Both the position numbers and the translations under genes were made by a program. The notes under the pieces were generated by a model. That model worked only from the letters and a program-made list of their open reading frames with translations. It made no database searches and had not been told where the DNA came from. A DNA stretch of 64,000 nucleotides from [Leptolyngbya] sp. PCC 7376. GTDB taxonomy: Bacteria; Cyanobacteriota; Cyanobacteriia; Cyanobacteriales; MRBY01. The stretch spans positions 4,944,036 through 5,008,035 of the forward strand of contig NC_019683.1 of NCBI RefSeq assembly GCF_000316605.1, read 5' to 3'. Shown here piece by piece: positions 23,843 to 33,342 of the stretch. Position 1 is the stretch's first letter, and each line of letters starts with the position of its first letter.

Positions 23843-25096
23843 CTATGGCTTATATTTTTTAAAGGCCAATGTCACGTTATGACCACCAAAGCCAAAGGAA
23901 TTTGATAGGGCAACCTCAACTTTGTGCTCACGGCTTTCGTTTGCAACATAGTCTAAGTCACAACCTTCCTGCGGATTTTCGAGGTTAATCGTGGGGGGGA
24001 CACGGTCATTGGCGATCGCCATTGCAGTAGCAACAGCTTCAATACCACCGGAACCACCAAGCAAGTGACCTGTCATCGATTTGGTTGAACTAACAAGAAT
24101 CTTATAAGCCTGATCGCCTAAAGCCTTTTTAATTGCCTTAGTTTCAGTAATGTCATTAGCGGGTGTGCTTGTACCGTGGGCATTGACATAGCTCACTTCA
24201 TTCGGTGCAAGGTCAGCATCTTTAAGCGCCAATTCAATCGCGCGAGTTGCCCCTGAACCTTCAGGAGTTGGAGCAGTCATATGGTAAGCATCGCAAGTCA
24301 TACCATAACCAACAATCTCGCCATAAATTTTTGCGCCACGGGCAAGGGCATGGTCAAGTTCTTCCAGAATTAAGATTCCGGCACCTTCACCCATCACAAA
24401 CCCATCACGATCTTTGTCAAAAGGTCGGCAGGCATGCTTAGGGTCGTCATTACGACGAGACAAGGCACGAGCAGAGGCAAAACCCGCATAACTCAAAGGT
24501 GTAATAGCAGCTTCTGTACCACCAGAAATCATAGCTTTGGCATAGCCACGCTGTACTAGACGAAAAGCTTCACCGACGGCATTGGAGCCAGCGGCACAAG
24601 CGGTGACGGTACAACTGTTAGGACCTTGAGCACCTGTATGAATTGCAGTCAAACCAGCGGCCATATTACCGATCATCATCGGAATCATAAAGGGGCTACA
24701 ACGACTTGGCCCTTTATTGAGATAAATAGTTTGTTGATCTTCTAATACTTTCAGGCCACCAACGCCTGTGCCAATCATCACACCAACATCAGGCGCATTA
24801 CTTTCATCAATAACGAGGCCAGCATCAGTCAATGCCTGTTTGCTAGCTGCCACAGCAAATTGAGAAAAGCGGTCCATCCGCTTGGCTTCTTTCTTGGAAA
24901 TAAATTCGAAGGGATCGAAGCCTTTAACCTCTCCGCCGATGCGACAGGCATGCTCAGATGCGTCAAAAGCTGTAATCAGATCAATACCGTTGCGACCAGC
25001 CATTAGACCGTCCCAATATTCCTCAAGGGTATTGCCGATGGGTGTAATCGCACCCAAACCGGTGATCACAACGCGATGCAGAGATGAGTTTGCCAT
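23843..25096 (-). CDS. fabF: 3-oxoacyl-ACP synthase II
   Basis: A 417-residue thiolase-fold condensing enzyme that extends acyl-ACP with malonyl-ACP in fatty acid synthesis. The Cys-His-His triad is visible: Cys in TVTACAAGSNA (near 168), His in VNAHGTSTPANDITE (near 308), His in STKSMTGHLLGGSGG (near 345). It follows acpP with a 171-bp gap, the usual acpP-fabF order. The 23684-23842 spacer before tkt holds no gene. Confidence 0.97.
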   Translation of the reverse strand: MANSSLHRVVITGLGAITPIGNTLEEYWDGLMAGRNGIDLITAFDASEHACRIGGEVKGFDPFEFISKKEAKRMDRFSQFAVAASKQALTDAGLVIDESNAPDVGVMIGTGVGGLKVLEDQQTIYLNKGPSRCSPFMIPMMIGNMAAGLTAIHTGAQGPNSCTVTACAAGSNAVGEAFRLVQRGYAKAMISGGTEAAITPLSYAGFASARALSRRNDDPKHACRPFDKDRDGFVMGEGAGILILEELDHALARGAKIYGEIVGYGMTCDAYHMTAPTPEGSGATRAIELALKDADLAPNEVSYVNAHGTSTPANDITETKAIKKALGDQAYKILVSSTKSMTGHLLGGSGGIEAVATAMAIANDRVPPTINLENPQEGCDLDYVANESREHKVEVALSNSFGFGGHNVTLAFKKYKP

Positions 25097-25267
25097 AATA
25101 AAGTTTAAATCTATTTGCAGTGGTGAAGGGAGACGGCTTAGCAGTCTATGGGGTCAGAAGAAGTCAAAGATGCCACTTCAAACAACAAATCTAGCAAGAA
25201 AGCTGCGATTACTTATTAGAAAGTCGCAGCTCCACAACTAGAATTACAGAAATGTTCTAAAACTGAA

Positions 25268-25510
25268 TTAGCTAGCTTTTTTAGAGTCAATAATTGTCAC
25301 TGCTTCACCGACAGTCGTGATTTTCTCAGCAATATCATCGGGAATGTCAATATCAAACTCTTCTTCGAACGCCATAATGAGTTCTACTGTGTCAAGGGAG
25401 TCTGCTTCCAAATCGGTAATAAAGTTAGCCTCAGCGGTTACTGCGGCTTCATCGACATCTAATTGCTCGACGATAATACCTTTGATTTTGTCAAAAATTT
25501 CTTGGTTCAT
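25268..25510 (-). CDS. acpP: Acyl carrier protein
   Basis: An 80-residue acidic protein. Ser38 in the motif ADSLDTVEL receives 4'-phosphopantetheine. Four-helix ACP pattern, standard length. It supplies FabF, encoded just downstream. Confidence 0.98.
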   Translation of the reverse strand: MNQEIFDKIKGIIVEQLDVDEAAVTAEANFITDLEADSLDTVELIMAFEEEFDIDIPDDIAEKITTVGEAVTIIDSKKAS

Positions 25511-25696
25511 TGAACTGTTGATTCCTAAAATTTGTCTAAGCGCAATTGTGCTTTAAAGAGTAAGCGCTCATCAATTTAGCATTTCGTCGTGCTAGCTAAA
25601 AACAGACTTACTAAATTAACATAAACTTCAATTATTGTATCGGATGGTGGTTCCCTTACTAAAGGCGATCGCCGAAAAATATTTTTGAAAGGATGA

Positions 25697-25726
25697 TTGT
25701 CAGGAATGAAGGGGAATAGATACACT
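25697..25726 (+). promoter_or_regulatory. Candidate gatA promoter
   Basis: TTGTCA (25697-25702) and TACACT (25721-25726) are separated by 18 bp, 36 bp upstream of the gatA start. A fair sigma70-type match; no other candidate stood out in the 251-bp acpP-gatA gap. Confidence 0.4.
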
Positions 25727-25761
25727 GGTTTCGGTATTAAGAACGAGAGAAGCAACCGATA

Positions 25762-27219
25762 ATGTCAGCCATCCGCGCACTACATCAACAATTAATGTCC
25801 AAGGAGCGTTCTGCTGTCGAAATTTTGACAGAAACTTTTGAGCGTATTAAAGCGGTAGAGCCGGATGTAAAAGCTTTTTTGACCCTCACTGAGGAGCAGG
25901 CGATCGCCCAAGCCAAAGCAGTCGATGCCAAGATCGCAGCAGGTGAAGAGATTGGGTTATTAGAAGGCATTCCCATCGCCATTAAAGACAATCTCTGTAC
26001 CAAAGGTATTCAGACTACTTGTGGATCGCGTATTTTAGAAGGATTTATTCCAGCTTATGAATCCACTGTCACCCAGAAATTACGTGAAGCAGGCGCGATC
26101 ATGGTGGGGAAAACAAACCTCGATGAGTTTGCAATGGGAAGTTCCACCGAAAATTCTGGTTATCAGGTGACGGGTAATCCTTGGGACACAACCCGTGTAC
26201 CGGGGGGCTCATCAGGTGGTTCAGCAGCAGCAGTGGCGGCGGATGAAGCGCCAATTTCCTTAGGCTCTGACACAGGTGGTTCAATTCGCCAGCCAGCTTC
26301 TCTTTGTGGTGTTGTCGGGATGAAACCCACTTATGGACTGGTCTCCAGATTTGGGTTAGTAGCCTATGCTTCCTCCCTTGATCAGATTGGCCCATTCGCG
26401 AAAACAGTTGAAGATGCCGCAATTTTATTAGAGGCGATCGCCGGATATGACTCGAAGGATTCCACTAGCCTCAAAGTTGAGATTCCTGAGTACAGCAAAC
26501 TCTTAAAACCCAGCCTAAGCTCCAAGCCCAAACTCAAAATTGGTGTTATCCAGGAAACCTTTGGTGAAGGATTAAGTGACGAAGTTGAAACAACCGTTAG
26601 ACAAGCTATTGATCAACTTCAAGAACTAGGTGCAGAAATTGAAGTCGTTTCTTGTCCTCGTTTCCGTGATGGCTTAGCGGCTTACTACATCATTGCGCCT
26701 TCGGAAGCATCTGCGAATTTAGCGCGATACGACGCAGTGAAATACGGGGCTCGTGATCCTGAGGCAAATAACCTTATGGACATGTACACTCAGACGAGAG
26801 CAAGCCGTTTTGGAGCCGAGGTCAAACGCCGAATCATGTTAGGAACATACACCCTATCAGCTGGCTACTATGATGCGTATTACCTCAAAGCCCAGAAAGT
26901 CCGCACTCTGATCAAAGAAGATTTTGATGCAGCTTTCGCAAAAGTCGATCTACTCATCTGTCCGACCTCACCGACAACCGCATTTAAAGCTGGTGAAAAA
27001 ACAGATGATCCTCTCAGCATGTACCTCTCCGACTTGATGACAATTCCGGTAAATTTAGCAGGCCTGCCCGCTATGAGTATCCCTTGTGGCTTTGACAAAC
27101 AAGGATTACCCATTGGCATGCAATTAATCGGTAATGTCTTAAAAGAAGATTTACTCTTCCAAGTTGCCCATGCCTACGAACAATCCACTGAGTGGCACAA
27201 AAAGGGCGCAACTCTCTAA
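25762..27219 (+). CDS. gatA: Glutamyl-tRNA(Gln) amidotransferase subunit A
   Basis: A 485-residue amidase-signature enzyme that releases ammonia from glutamine for conversion of Glu-tRNA(Gln) to Gln-tRNA(Gln) in the GatCAB complex. The Ser-cisSer-Lys triad maps to K75 (PIAIKDNLC), S150 ([10 protein letters not shown]) and S174 ([12 protein letters not shown]). Length as usual. gatB and gatC are not in the window, which is common in cyanobacteria. Confidence 0.97.
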   Translation: MSAIRALHQQLMSKERSAVEILTETFERIKAVEPDVKAFLTLTEEQAIAQAKAVDAKIAAGEEIGLLEGIPIAIKDNLCTKGIQTTCGSRILEGFIPAYESTVTQKLREAGAIMVGKTNLDEFAMGSSTENSGYQVTGNPWDTTRVPGGSSGGSAAAVAADEAPISLGSDTGGSIRQPASLCGVVGMKPTYGLVSRFGLVAYASSLDQIGPFAKTVEDAAILLEAIAGYDSKDSTSLKVEIPEYSKLLKPSLSSKPKLKIGVIQETFGEGLSDEVETTVRQAIDQLQELGAEIEVVSCPRFRDGLAAYYIIAPSEASANLARYDAVKYGARDPEANNLMDMYTQTRASRFGAEVKRRIMLGTYTLSAGYYDAYYLKAQKVRTLIKEDFDAAFAKVDLLICPTSPTTAFKAGEKTDDPLSMYLSDLMTIPVNLAGLPAMSIPCGFDKQGLPIGMQLIGNVLKEDLLFQVAHAYEQSTEWHKKGATL

Positions 27220-27252
27220 ATCTCAATCCAAAGCAAAAACTAAATAAAGCAA

Positions 27253-27284
27253 AAAGCAGATGATCTTAGATCATCTGCTTTCTT
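27253..27284 (+). terminator. Terminator after gatA
   Basis: AAAGCAGATGATC pairs with GATCATCTGCTTT around TTA, then TCTTA. It lies 34 bp after the gatA stop. Confidence 0.8.
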
Positions 27285-27307
27285 ATAGCTAAATTTATTG
27301 GATAGCA

Positions 27308-27329
27308 GGAGTAGGCGATCGCCTACTCC
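27308..27329. repeat. 22-bp perfect palindrome built on a HIP1 core
   Basis: GGAGTAGGCGA and TCGCCTACTCC are exact complements with the HIP1 octamer at the centre. It lies 12 bp beyond the rplL stop and could act as the rplL stem-loop terminator, though no strong U-tract follows. Confidence 0.6.
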
Positions 27330-27340
27330 AAACCAAACAA

Positions 27341-27730
27341 TTACTTAACGCTAGCCTTAGCACCAGCTTCTTCAAGCTTAGCCTTGATTTCTTCAGCATC
27401 TTCCTTGCCAGTTGCTTCCTTGATTGCCTTAGGAGCAGCCTCAACAAGACCCTTAGCTTCCTTAAGACCAAGACCTGTAACACCACGGACAACCTTAAGA
27501 ACTGCAATCTTCTTAGCAGCAGGAACTTCTTCAAGAATGACATCAAATTCAGTCTTCTCTTCTTCAGGTTCAGCAGCAGCACCGGCACCAGGAGCAGCCA
27601 TTACCATGCCACCAACAGGCGCAGCAGCACTAACACCAAAAGTGTCTTCGATTTGCTTAACAAGATCAGCAGCCTCTAAAAGAGTTAAAGACTTCAACTT
27701 ATCCAAAATTTCATCAGTAACTGCAGACAT
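27341..27730 (-). CDS. rplL: 50S ribosomal protein L7/L12
   Basis: 129 residues. The N-terminal dimerisation domain (to about 35) is followed by an Ala/Gly-rich hinge ([17 protein letters not shown]) and the C-terminal factor-binding domain ([17 protein letters not shown]). Multiple L12 dimers on L10 recruit EF-Tu and EF-G to the ribosome. Last gene of its cluster. Confidence 0.98.
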   Translation of the reverse strand: MSAVTDEILDKLKSLTLLEAADLVKQIEDTFGVSAAAPVGGMVMAAPGAGAAAEPEEEKTEFDVILEEVPAAKKIAVLKVVRGVTGLGLKEAKGLVEAAPKAIKEATGKEDAEEIKAKLEEAGAKASVK

Positions 27731-27825
27731 TAGGATATCTCCTTAAAAAATAGAAATTTACTTGTAAAACTACTTGATTAAAACTGCACAGGCATATCTT
27801 CAGCACAGCGCAATCAATCCAGCGG

Positions 27826-28353
27826 TTACGCCGCTTCTTTTTCGGAAACAGCTTGCAATGCTCTTGCCAAAGAACCAGGAACCTCGTTGATTCCGATAGC
27901 AATCTTGGCAGTAACAGCGTTGAGTGCACCAGCAATCTGACCGTAAAGTTGATCCTTTGTTGGTAGATCACCAAGCGCTTCAATCTGAGCACTATCTAAA
28001 GCCTGACCTTCCATTACGCCGCCACGAAGTTCAGTTTTCTTCGTTGCTTTGCGGAATTCTTTATAGGCTTTAACAGCGGAAGCGACATCTTCACCTGCAA
28101 TCAAAAATGCAGTTGTGTCCTTGAGAAAAGACTGCATAGGCTGCCAGTTCTCATCGCCTTCAACAGCTTTGTGCATCAAAGTGTTTTTAGCAATTTTGCA
28201 CGACGCACCGACAGGGCGAAGACGGTTACGAAGATCTGTGATTTCAGCAACGGTCAAACCTTTGTAGTCAATCACAAAGATCAAATGTGCATCTTTCACT
28301 AGCTCTTTAATTTCTGTAACCAGAACTTGCTTTTCTGCTAGCGATTTTCCCAT
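27826..28353 (-). CDS. rplJ: 50S ribosomal protein L10
   Basis: 175 residues: N-terminal rRNA-binding domain (VTEIKELVKDAHLIFVIDYK) and a C-terminal helix that carries the L12 dimers. In bacteria the L10-L12 complex binds its own mRNA leader; that leader is visible upstream. The ribosome binding site AAAGGAGGTG is strong, 6 bp before the ATG. Confidence 0.97.
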   Translation of the reverse strand: MGKSLAEKQVLVTEIKELVKDAHLIFVIDYKGLTVAEITDLRNRLRPVGASCKIAKNTLMHKAVEGDENWQPMQSFLKDTTAFLIAGEDVASAVKAYKEFRKATKKTELRGGVMEGQALDSAQIEALGDLPTKDQLYGQIAGALNAVTAKIAIGINEVPGSLARALQAVSEKEAA

Positions 28354-28401
28354 TACATTTTCACCTCCTTTTATCGGGAAAGGTTAATAGGGGGGTAGCG
28401 A

Positions 28402-28436
28402 TAAAAATAGACCCTGACATAGATACGCCAAGGTCT
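28402..28436 (-). terminator. Attenuator hairpin ahead of rplJ
   Basis: On the minus strand AGACCTTG pairs with CAGGGTCT (one G-U pair) around a 12-nt loop and is followed by ATTTTTATC. It sits between the L10 leader core and the rplJ start, where it can set the level of rplJ-rplL read-through. Confidence 0.75.
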
Positions 28437-28483
28437 CGCTCAATTCTCCAAATCAAATTTGGAAAAACTTGTTTTATGTAGCG

Positions 28484-28545
28484 ATGTACCTCGGCAGGAT
28501 ATTAAGTAAAAATGATTTACACCTGCTGTCTTTGGTAGCAATACA
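28484..28545 (-). ncRNA. L10 leader (ribosomal protein autoregulatory element)
   Basis: The minus strand reads CAAAGACAGCAGGTG, then after 21 nt CCTGCCGAGGTACATC. The AGCAGG and CCTGCC segments pair and the flanking GACAG/CGAGGT signature is that of the bacterial L10 leader, whose kink-turn binds L10-(L12)4. It occupies the 242-bp rplA-rplJ gap. Confidence 0.8.
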
Positions 28546-28595
28546 AAAAATATTTAATTTAGAAATGCATCAATCCAAAATAATCGGATTAAACA

Positions 28596-29303
28596 CTACT
28601 CTTCAAGTACAAGGTCACGGAGTGAATTGATATCAACTTCAATGGAAGGACCCATCGAAGCAGAAACATAAACACTGCGCCAGTAGCGACCCTTTGCACC
28701 AGAAGGACGATTACGATCAATCGTTTCCTGAAGAGTTTTCAAGTTTACCAGAAGATCTTCCGCAGAGAAAGAAGATTTTCCAAATAGAACATGAACGATA
28801 CCAGCTCGATCTGCACGAAACTCTTGCTTACCAGCTTTGAATTCAGTGATCGCAGCAGCCACATCAGTGGTTACCGTGCCGCCTTTAGGAGAAGGCATCA
28901 AACCACGGGGACCAAGCTGACGACCAAGGCGAGCCACTTTCGGCATCATGTCAGGCGTCGCAATTAGAACCTCAAAGTCCATCATACCTTTCTGGATATC
29001 TTCGATCAGTTCTTCAGAACCAACCAAATCAGCACCAGACTCCTGAGCGACCTTGACCTGTTCACCACTGGTAATTACAGCAACACGAACAGATTGACCT
29101 GTACCTTTAGGGAAACCAACAGTTGTTCGGATTTGTTGGTCTGTGTACTTAGGATCAATGCCTAAGCGGATGTGAGCTTCAGCAGTTTCATCAAACTTTG
29201 CTGTAGCAGTTTCCTTCAATAATTGAAGCGCTTCAAGGGGTTCATATACTCGATCTTGAACCTTATCTTGAGCCTCACGAAAACGTCGAGACAGTTTTGC
29301 CAT
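28596..29303 (-). CDS. rplA: 50S ribosomal protein L1
   Basis: 235 residues from ATG 29303 ([15 protein letters not shown]), the conserved start; the frame is open 16 codons further upstream but that part resembles spacer. L1 forms the mobile stalk that helps E-site tRNA leave. Family motifs: [36 protein letters not shown]. It also binds its own mRNA in other bacteria. Confidence 0.97.
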   Translation of the reverse strand: MAKLSRRFREAQDKVQDRVYEPLEALQLLKETATAKFDETAEAHIRLGIDPKYTDQQIRTTVGFPKGTGQSVRVAVITSGEQVKVAQESGADLVGSEELIEDIQKGMMDFEVLIATPDMMPKVARLGRQLGPRGLMPSPKGGTVTTDVAAAITEFKAGKQEFRADRAGIVHVLFGKSSFSAEDLLVNLKTLQETIDRNRPSGAKGRYWRSVYVSASMGPSIEVDINSLRDLVLEE

Positions 29304-29405
29304 AAACACTCCTTGGGTACAAACGAGACACACGCCTCTCCCCAATAACAAAATAATTTCTGAATTAAAATTCTACACAGGTTGAAAACAAAAAAGTTTT
29401 CACCT

Positions 29406-29831
29406 TTAGTCAGCTAAAGTGACGCCCATATTACGAGCAGTACCTTCAACGATATTCATAGCGGCCTCAATGTCATTAGCATTAAGGTCAGGCATCTTAA
29501 TTTCTGCAATTTCCTTAAGTTGAGCACGAGTAATGCTACCAACCTTATCTTTATTAGGCTGACCAGAACCCTTCTCAACACCAGCAGCCTTACGAATTAA
29601 GACAGAAGCGGGTGGGGTCTTAAGAATAAAAGTGAAACTACGGTCTTCATAAACCGAAATCTCTACCGGAATAACCATGCCAGCCTTGTCAGAGGTCTTA
29701 GCATTGTATTCCTTACAGAATGCCATGATGTTGACACCATGTTGACCCAATGCAGGACCAACAGGAGGTGCAGGGTTAGCCTTACCAGCGGGCAAAGCCA
29801 ACTTAATTAATGTAACTACTTTTTTTGCCAT
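29406..29831 (-). CDS. rplK: 50S ribosomal protein L11
   Basis: 141 residues. The Pro-rich N-terminal domain ([17 protein letters not shown]) and C-terminal rRNA-binding domain ([16 protein letters not shown]) form the GTPase-associated centre with L10. Only 2 bp separate it from nusG, so the two are translationally linked. Confidence 0.98.
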   Translation of the reverse strand: MAKKVVTLIKLALPAGKANPAPPVGPALGQHGVNIMAFCKEYNAKTSDKAGMVIPVEISVYEDRSFTFILKTPPASVLIRKAAGVEKGSGQPNKDKVGSITRAQLKEIAEIKMPDLNANDIEAAMNIVEGTARNMGVTLAD

Positions 29832-29833
29832 CT

Positions 29834-30442
29834 CTAGCCCTGTTTTTCTACTTGATTAAATTCGAGTTCTACTGGAGTATCTCGACCAAAAATTGACAAG
29901 AGAGCCTTTAACTTGCTGCGTTCAGGACTAACCTCAACAACTTCGCCTTCAAAATCCTTAAATGGACCAGACAAAACCATAATTTTGTCTCCCACCGCCA
30001 TATCAATTTTGACAGTCGGTTCAGCGACTTGAGCACGCTTAAAGATACGCTCTACTTCAGCTCGACTAAGGGGAACTGGCTTCACATGACCTCTTCCACG
30101 GCCAGTACTGCGCTTCTGCTCAGCACCGACAAAATTAATCACATGAGGCGTGTTTTTCACCACTTGCCAAGCTTCGTCATCAAGAGCCATTTGGATTAAA
30201 ACATAGCCAGGAAAAACTTTTTCTTCACTATGTTGGCGGCTACCATCCTTACGAATTTTCACAGTTGGAGTCTGAGGAATCTGCACCTGTAAGATACGAT
30301 CCGCGACATCCAAAGTATGCACCCGCTGTTCGAGATTAGCTTTCACCCTTTTCTCGCATCCGGAGGCAACTTGTACTGCGTACCATCGTGGCTTGATACC
30401 AGCCTGTACCTCTTGCTGTTCTTCTGAATGTTGTTCCATCAC
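29834..30442 (-). CDS. nusG: Transcription elongation/antitermination factor NusG
   Basis: 202 residues: NGN domain ([20 protein letters not shown], about 19-130) that binds the RNA polymerase clamp, and a C-terminal KOW domain ([20 protein letters not shown], about 150-200) that contacts S10 or Rho. The N-terminal 18 residues are a Glu/Gln-rich extension. Two adjacent ATG codons (30442, 30439) make the start uncertain by one residue. Confidence 0.97.
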   Translation of the reverse strand: MMEQHSEEQQEVQAGIKPRWYAVQVASGCEKRVKANLEQRVHTLDVADRILQVQIPQTPTVKIRKDGSRQHSEEKVFPGYVLIQMALDDEAWQVVKNTPHVINFVGAEQKRSTGRGRGHVKPVPLSRAEVERIFKRAQVAEPTVKIDMAVGDKIMVLSGPFKDFEGEVVEVSPERSKLKALLSIFGRDTPVELEFNQVEKQG

Positions 30443-30461
30443 AAATAAGTTTTAGGAGTCT

Positions 30462-30689
30462 CTAAAATACTCTGCCGGAAATCCAAATGAACAGATTGTC
30501 AACAACATAGACAATAGTTGCGACAAGGATCACCATCAAAATGACGGCGGCTGATTCGCTAAACAATTGCTGACGAGACGGCCAAACAACTTTGCTAAGT
30601 TCTTTCTTCGTTTCATTCGCATATTGAACGACGTCTAAGCCGTCGGACTTCTGCTCTTCAGCATCAACCGCTTTTTTAGTTTTTGCCAC
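30462..30689 (-). CDS. secE: Preprotein translocase subunit SecE
   Basis: 75 residues. An amphipathic helix with the SecE motif ELSKVVWPSRQQL (near 31-43) is followed by one transmembrane helix (about 47-68). The single-span form is that of cyanobacteria and plastids. It clamps SecY, encoded at 41937-43253. It starts the secE-nusG-rplK unit, 19 bp before nusG. Confidence 0.96.
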   Translation of the reverse strand: MAKTKKAVDAEEQKSDGLDVVQYANETKKELSKVVWPSRQQLFSESAAVILMVILVATIVYVVDNLFIWISGRVF

Positions 30690-30751
30690 AGTTTAGAAAC
30701 TCCTCCCCAGAGCATCAATGTTTTATCACTAAATTTTAGTCTAATTCTAAA

Positions 30752-30824
30752 CGCGCCCTGGAGGACTTGAACCCCCGACATCAGGTTTTGGAGACCTGCG
30801 TTCTACCAACTGAACTAAGGACGC
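30752..30824 (-). tRNA. trnW: tRNA-Trp (CCA anticodon)
   Basis: A 73-nt cloverleaf: acceptor GCGTCCT pairs with AGGGCGC, discriminator G, anticodon CCA within CAGGTCTCCAAAACCTG, T-arm GGGGGTTCAAGTCCTCC. The 3' CCA is not encoded. It lies between rplS and secE, a position conserved in cyanobacteria. Confidence 0.97.
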
Positions 30825-30891
30825 TAGATGATTTTCATCAAATAAGCCTTAGCAAGTATAGCATGTTTTCCTTTAAGCAACAAGACTAAAC

Positions 30892-31254
30892 CTAGATTGA
30901 GCGGTCAAAACGTTGCTTAATACGGGTCGCTTTACCAACGCGATCACGAAGATAATAGAGCTTAGCTCTACGCACTTTACCGCGACGCATCACTTTAATA
31001 TTGTCAACAAGGGGAGAGTGAAGTAAGAAGACTCTTTCTACGCCAACTCCTTGAAAAATTTTGCGGACAGTGATGGTTTCATTAATGCCACCATTGCGCA
31101 TAGCAATAACGGTGCCTTCGTAAGGCTGAACCCGTTCTTTATTGCCTTCTTTGATTTTGACTCCGACACGAACTGTATCGCCAACGTAGATAGTTGGCAA
31201 ATCACCTTTGAGGTGTTCAGATTCGATGGAGTTTATGATTGCTTCAGCGTTCAT
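30892..31254 (-). CDS. rplS: 50S ribosomal protein L19
   Basis: 120 residues. Motifs [32 protein letters not shown] and [13 protein letters not shown] are diagnostic. L19 sits at the subunit interface and contributes to bridge B8. It is the first gene of the cluster that runs through tRNA-Trp to rplL. Confidence 0.97.
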   Translation of the reverse strand: MNAEAIINSIESEHLKGDLPTIYVGDTVRVGVKIKEGNKERVQPYEGTVIAMRNGGINETITVRKIFQGVGVERVFLLHSPLVDNIKVMRRGKVRRAKLYYLRDRVGKATRIKQRFDRSI

Positions 31255-31358
31255 GGCTTTCCAAAAAACTCACGATTTATCAGTATATGGACAAATTCTT
31301 TTTAAGTCAAAAGAATGGTGGGACAAAAACTCGTCTAATCATGACAAATTGCCCACAG

Positions 31359-31387
31359 AAAAAGTGAGCCATGAAGACTCACTTTTT
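31359..31387 (-). terminator. Terminator after the porin gene
   Basis: AAAAAGTGAG pairs with CTCACTTTTT around a 9-nt loop, about 50 bp after the porin stop. Symmetric, so it may act from both sides. Confidence 0.8.
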
Positions 31388-31436
31388 AAGATTTGAATTC
31401 GTCAATCAAGTTATATATCTCAAATAAGATTTGAAT

Positions 31437-33032
31437 TTAGAACTTGAAAGTTGTACGAACTGCACCAACCCAGATAGTGTCATTGCTATCGTTATGGTTG
31501 GGGTTGAAGACTGCATATGCACCAGGAGTAATGGTGATATTTTTATTAAGCTTGTAACGATACTGAAGTTCAGCAATGTAAGAAGTATCAGAATCATCAC
31601 CGATCATATTGTCGTTGCTAGTCACTTTGGGAGGCTGACCGAACATAAGTCCAAGGACATTACCTGTGCCACCGACATCTTTCAGAGCCAGTTGAGCTGC
31701 CCAGGTCCAGATGTCAGCGTCTTCATCTGCAGATTCGTTGCTTGCATCTGTATAACCTACCCAACCAGAAAGATTGAACTTCTCAGAAACAGCCCAGCTA
31801 CTGGAGATACCAAAGTTATTAGAGCTTATAGGAGAACCACCAAAGAGGTTTGTCGCTCTACCATCCGTAGTAGATCCTGACAAGTCATCACTATCACCAC
31901 GATCATAGCCATTGACATAAGTGAAGGCGATATCCAAGCTATCACTAGGAGAAACGGCTAACTGAGCACCGAGGCTATATTCACCGTTGAACAAACCTCT
32001 TGCCTGAGAAGGGTTGGAAGCTTGACTGTCGCTAGCAATGTAAGCAGCAGAGAACTTCACTTTATCGCTGAACTTGTAGTTAAAGCCAGCACCAGCACCG
32101 GAAGAACGACGCAAAGTAGCGGGATTACGACGAGCAAAACGAGATAAAGCACCAGTACCACTACTTGAGAAATAGGGGTTATTGATGTCAAAAATATTGT
32201 GGATACCTAGACCAACAGCACTAACATAACCACGACCTTTCTGGCCTAGGGGAAAATAATAGTACAAATCATCAACTTCAATGCTATTACCAGTACTTGC
32301 ATCATGGCCAAGACGAGTACTATCAGTGCCAGTGATGTCGTCTCTGAGAGTACCACTACCTCCGAAGTTACCTGCTTGGAGACGAGTGCGTAAGCGGTCT
32401 TTACCATCTTCGCGGAAGCTAGTATCAAGATTTAGACGAACACGATTGTTGAAAGTAACTTGAGAGTCAAGGTCGCCGCCACCAGCTCGGTTTTCACCAA
32501 AGGCATTTGCAACGGTGAATATTGCTTCACCCTTTAGTTTAGTTGTAGTGGAGAACTGATTGTCCTCGAGGAACTCAACACGGCCTTCGATGTCATCTAC
32601 GCGAGCACCAAGGGTTGCTAGTTCAGCTTCAAATTCTTGAACGAGAGCGCGGAGACGAGTGATGTCTGCTGCGTCAGGAGTATCGCCACCTACGATAAGA
32701 CGCTCAATTTGTTGCATACAAGCGTTTAGACCTGCTGCGAACTCATAACGGCTGAGGGGACGGTTGCCGCGGAAAGTGCCGTCAGGATAACCAACGATAC
32801 AGTTGTATTTCTCAACGAGGTTACGTAGTGCGTCAAATGCCCAGTCAGAGGGCGCAACGTCACGCAGTTGGAAAACGCTGTTAACTTGCGCAAAAGAACT
32901 TGTGTCGTTGTACTGGCTAATTTGGTCAAGAACAACTTTGCTATCTTCGGCAATCGCCGCACTGGAGAGGGCAACAGTTGCACCAAGGGCAACGGATGCA
33001 CCACCGAGAAGAGTTCTCATTTTTTTAGACAT
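31437..33032 (-). CDS. SLH-domain carbohydrate porin (OprB/SomA type)
   Basis: 531 residues from ATG 33032, chosen because it places a signal peptide (MSKKMRTLLGGASVALGA, cleavage after AIA near 28) at the N-terminus; the frame is open 25 codons upstream. An SLH domain (RDVAPSDWAFDALRNLVEKY ... DGTFRGNRPLSRYEFAAGLN, about 50-115) anchors to the wall-linked polysaccharide. A coiled coil (about 125-160, ALVQEFEAELATLGARVDDI) leads to a beta barrel that ends in Phe (TTFKF). This is the major cyanobacterial outer-membrane channel class. Confidence 0.93.
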   Translation of the reverse strand: MSKKMRTLLGGASVALGATVALSSAAIAEDSKVVLDQISQYNDTSSFAQVNSVFQLRDVAPSDWAFDALRNLVEKYNCIVGYPDGTFRGNRPLSRYEFAAGLNACMQQIERLIVGGDTPDAADITRLRALVQEFEAELATLGARVDDIEGRVEFLEDNQFSTTTKLKGEAIFTVANAFGENRAGGGDLDSQVTFNNRVRLNLDTSFREDGKDRLRTRLQAGNFGGSGTLRDDITGTDSTRLGHDASTGNSIEVDDLYYYFPLGQKGRGYVSAVGLGIHNIFDINNPYFSSSGTGALSRFARRNPATLRRSSGAGAGFNYKFSDKVKFSAAYIASDSQASNPSQARGLFNGEYSLGAQLAVSPSDSLDIAFTYVNGYDRGDSDDLSGSTTDGRATNLFGGSPISSNNFGISSSWAVSEKFNLSGWVGYTDASNESADEDADIWTWAAQLALKDVGGTGNVLGLMFGQPPKVTSNDNMIGDDSDTSYIAELQYRYKLNKNITITPGAYAVFNPNHNDSNDTIWVGAVRTTFKF

Positions 33033-33342
33033 TGTCAAATCAAGCCTCACACCTGAAATTTTTCTTTGGAATATATTTCGAATCAAGGCAGCATGGTATG
33101 CAGCCAAAACTAATGCAATAGATTAGCAATAGGAGCTTATGCTCGAATTAGATTATATATATCCTTCTGACAAAAGCACAATGTCCAGATGTCAGTAGTT
33201 TTTAATACATAATCTCTATAAATCTAATGCATTTTCAGCAAAAACTTAATGCTTTCTCAGTAAACCCGAAAATTATTAACGGGTCTTTGATGATGGATTA
33301 ATAGCAGGTTAATTTTCAGCGAATAGTTTTTGTGGAGTAATA

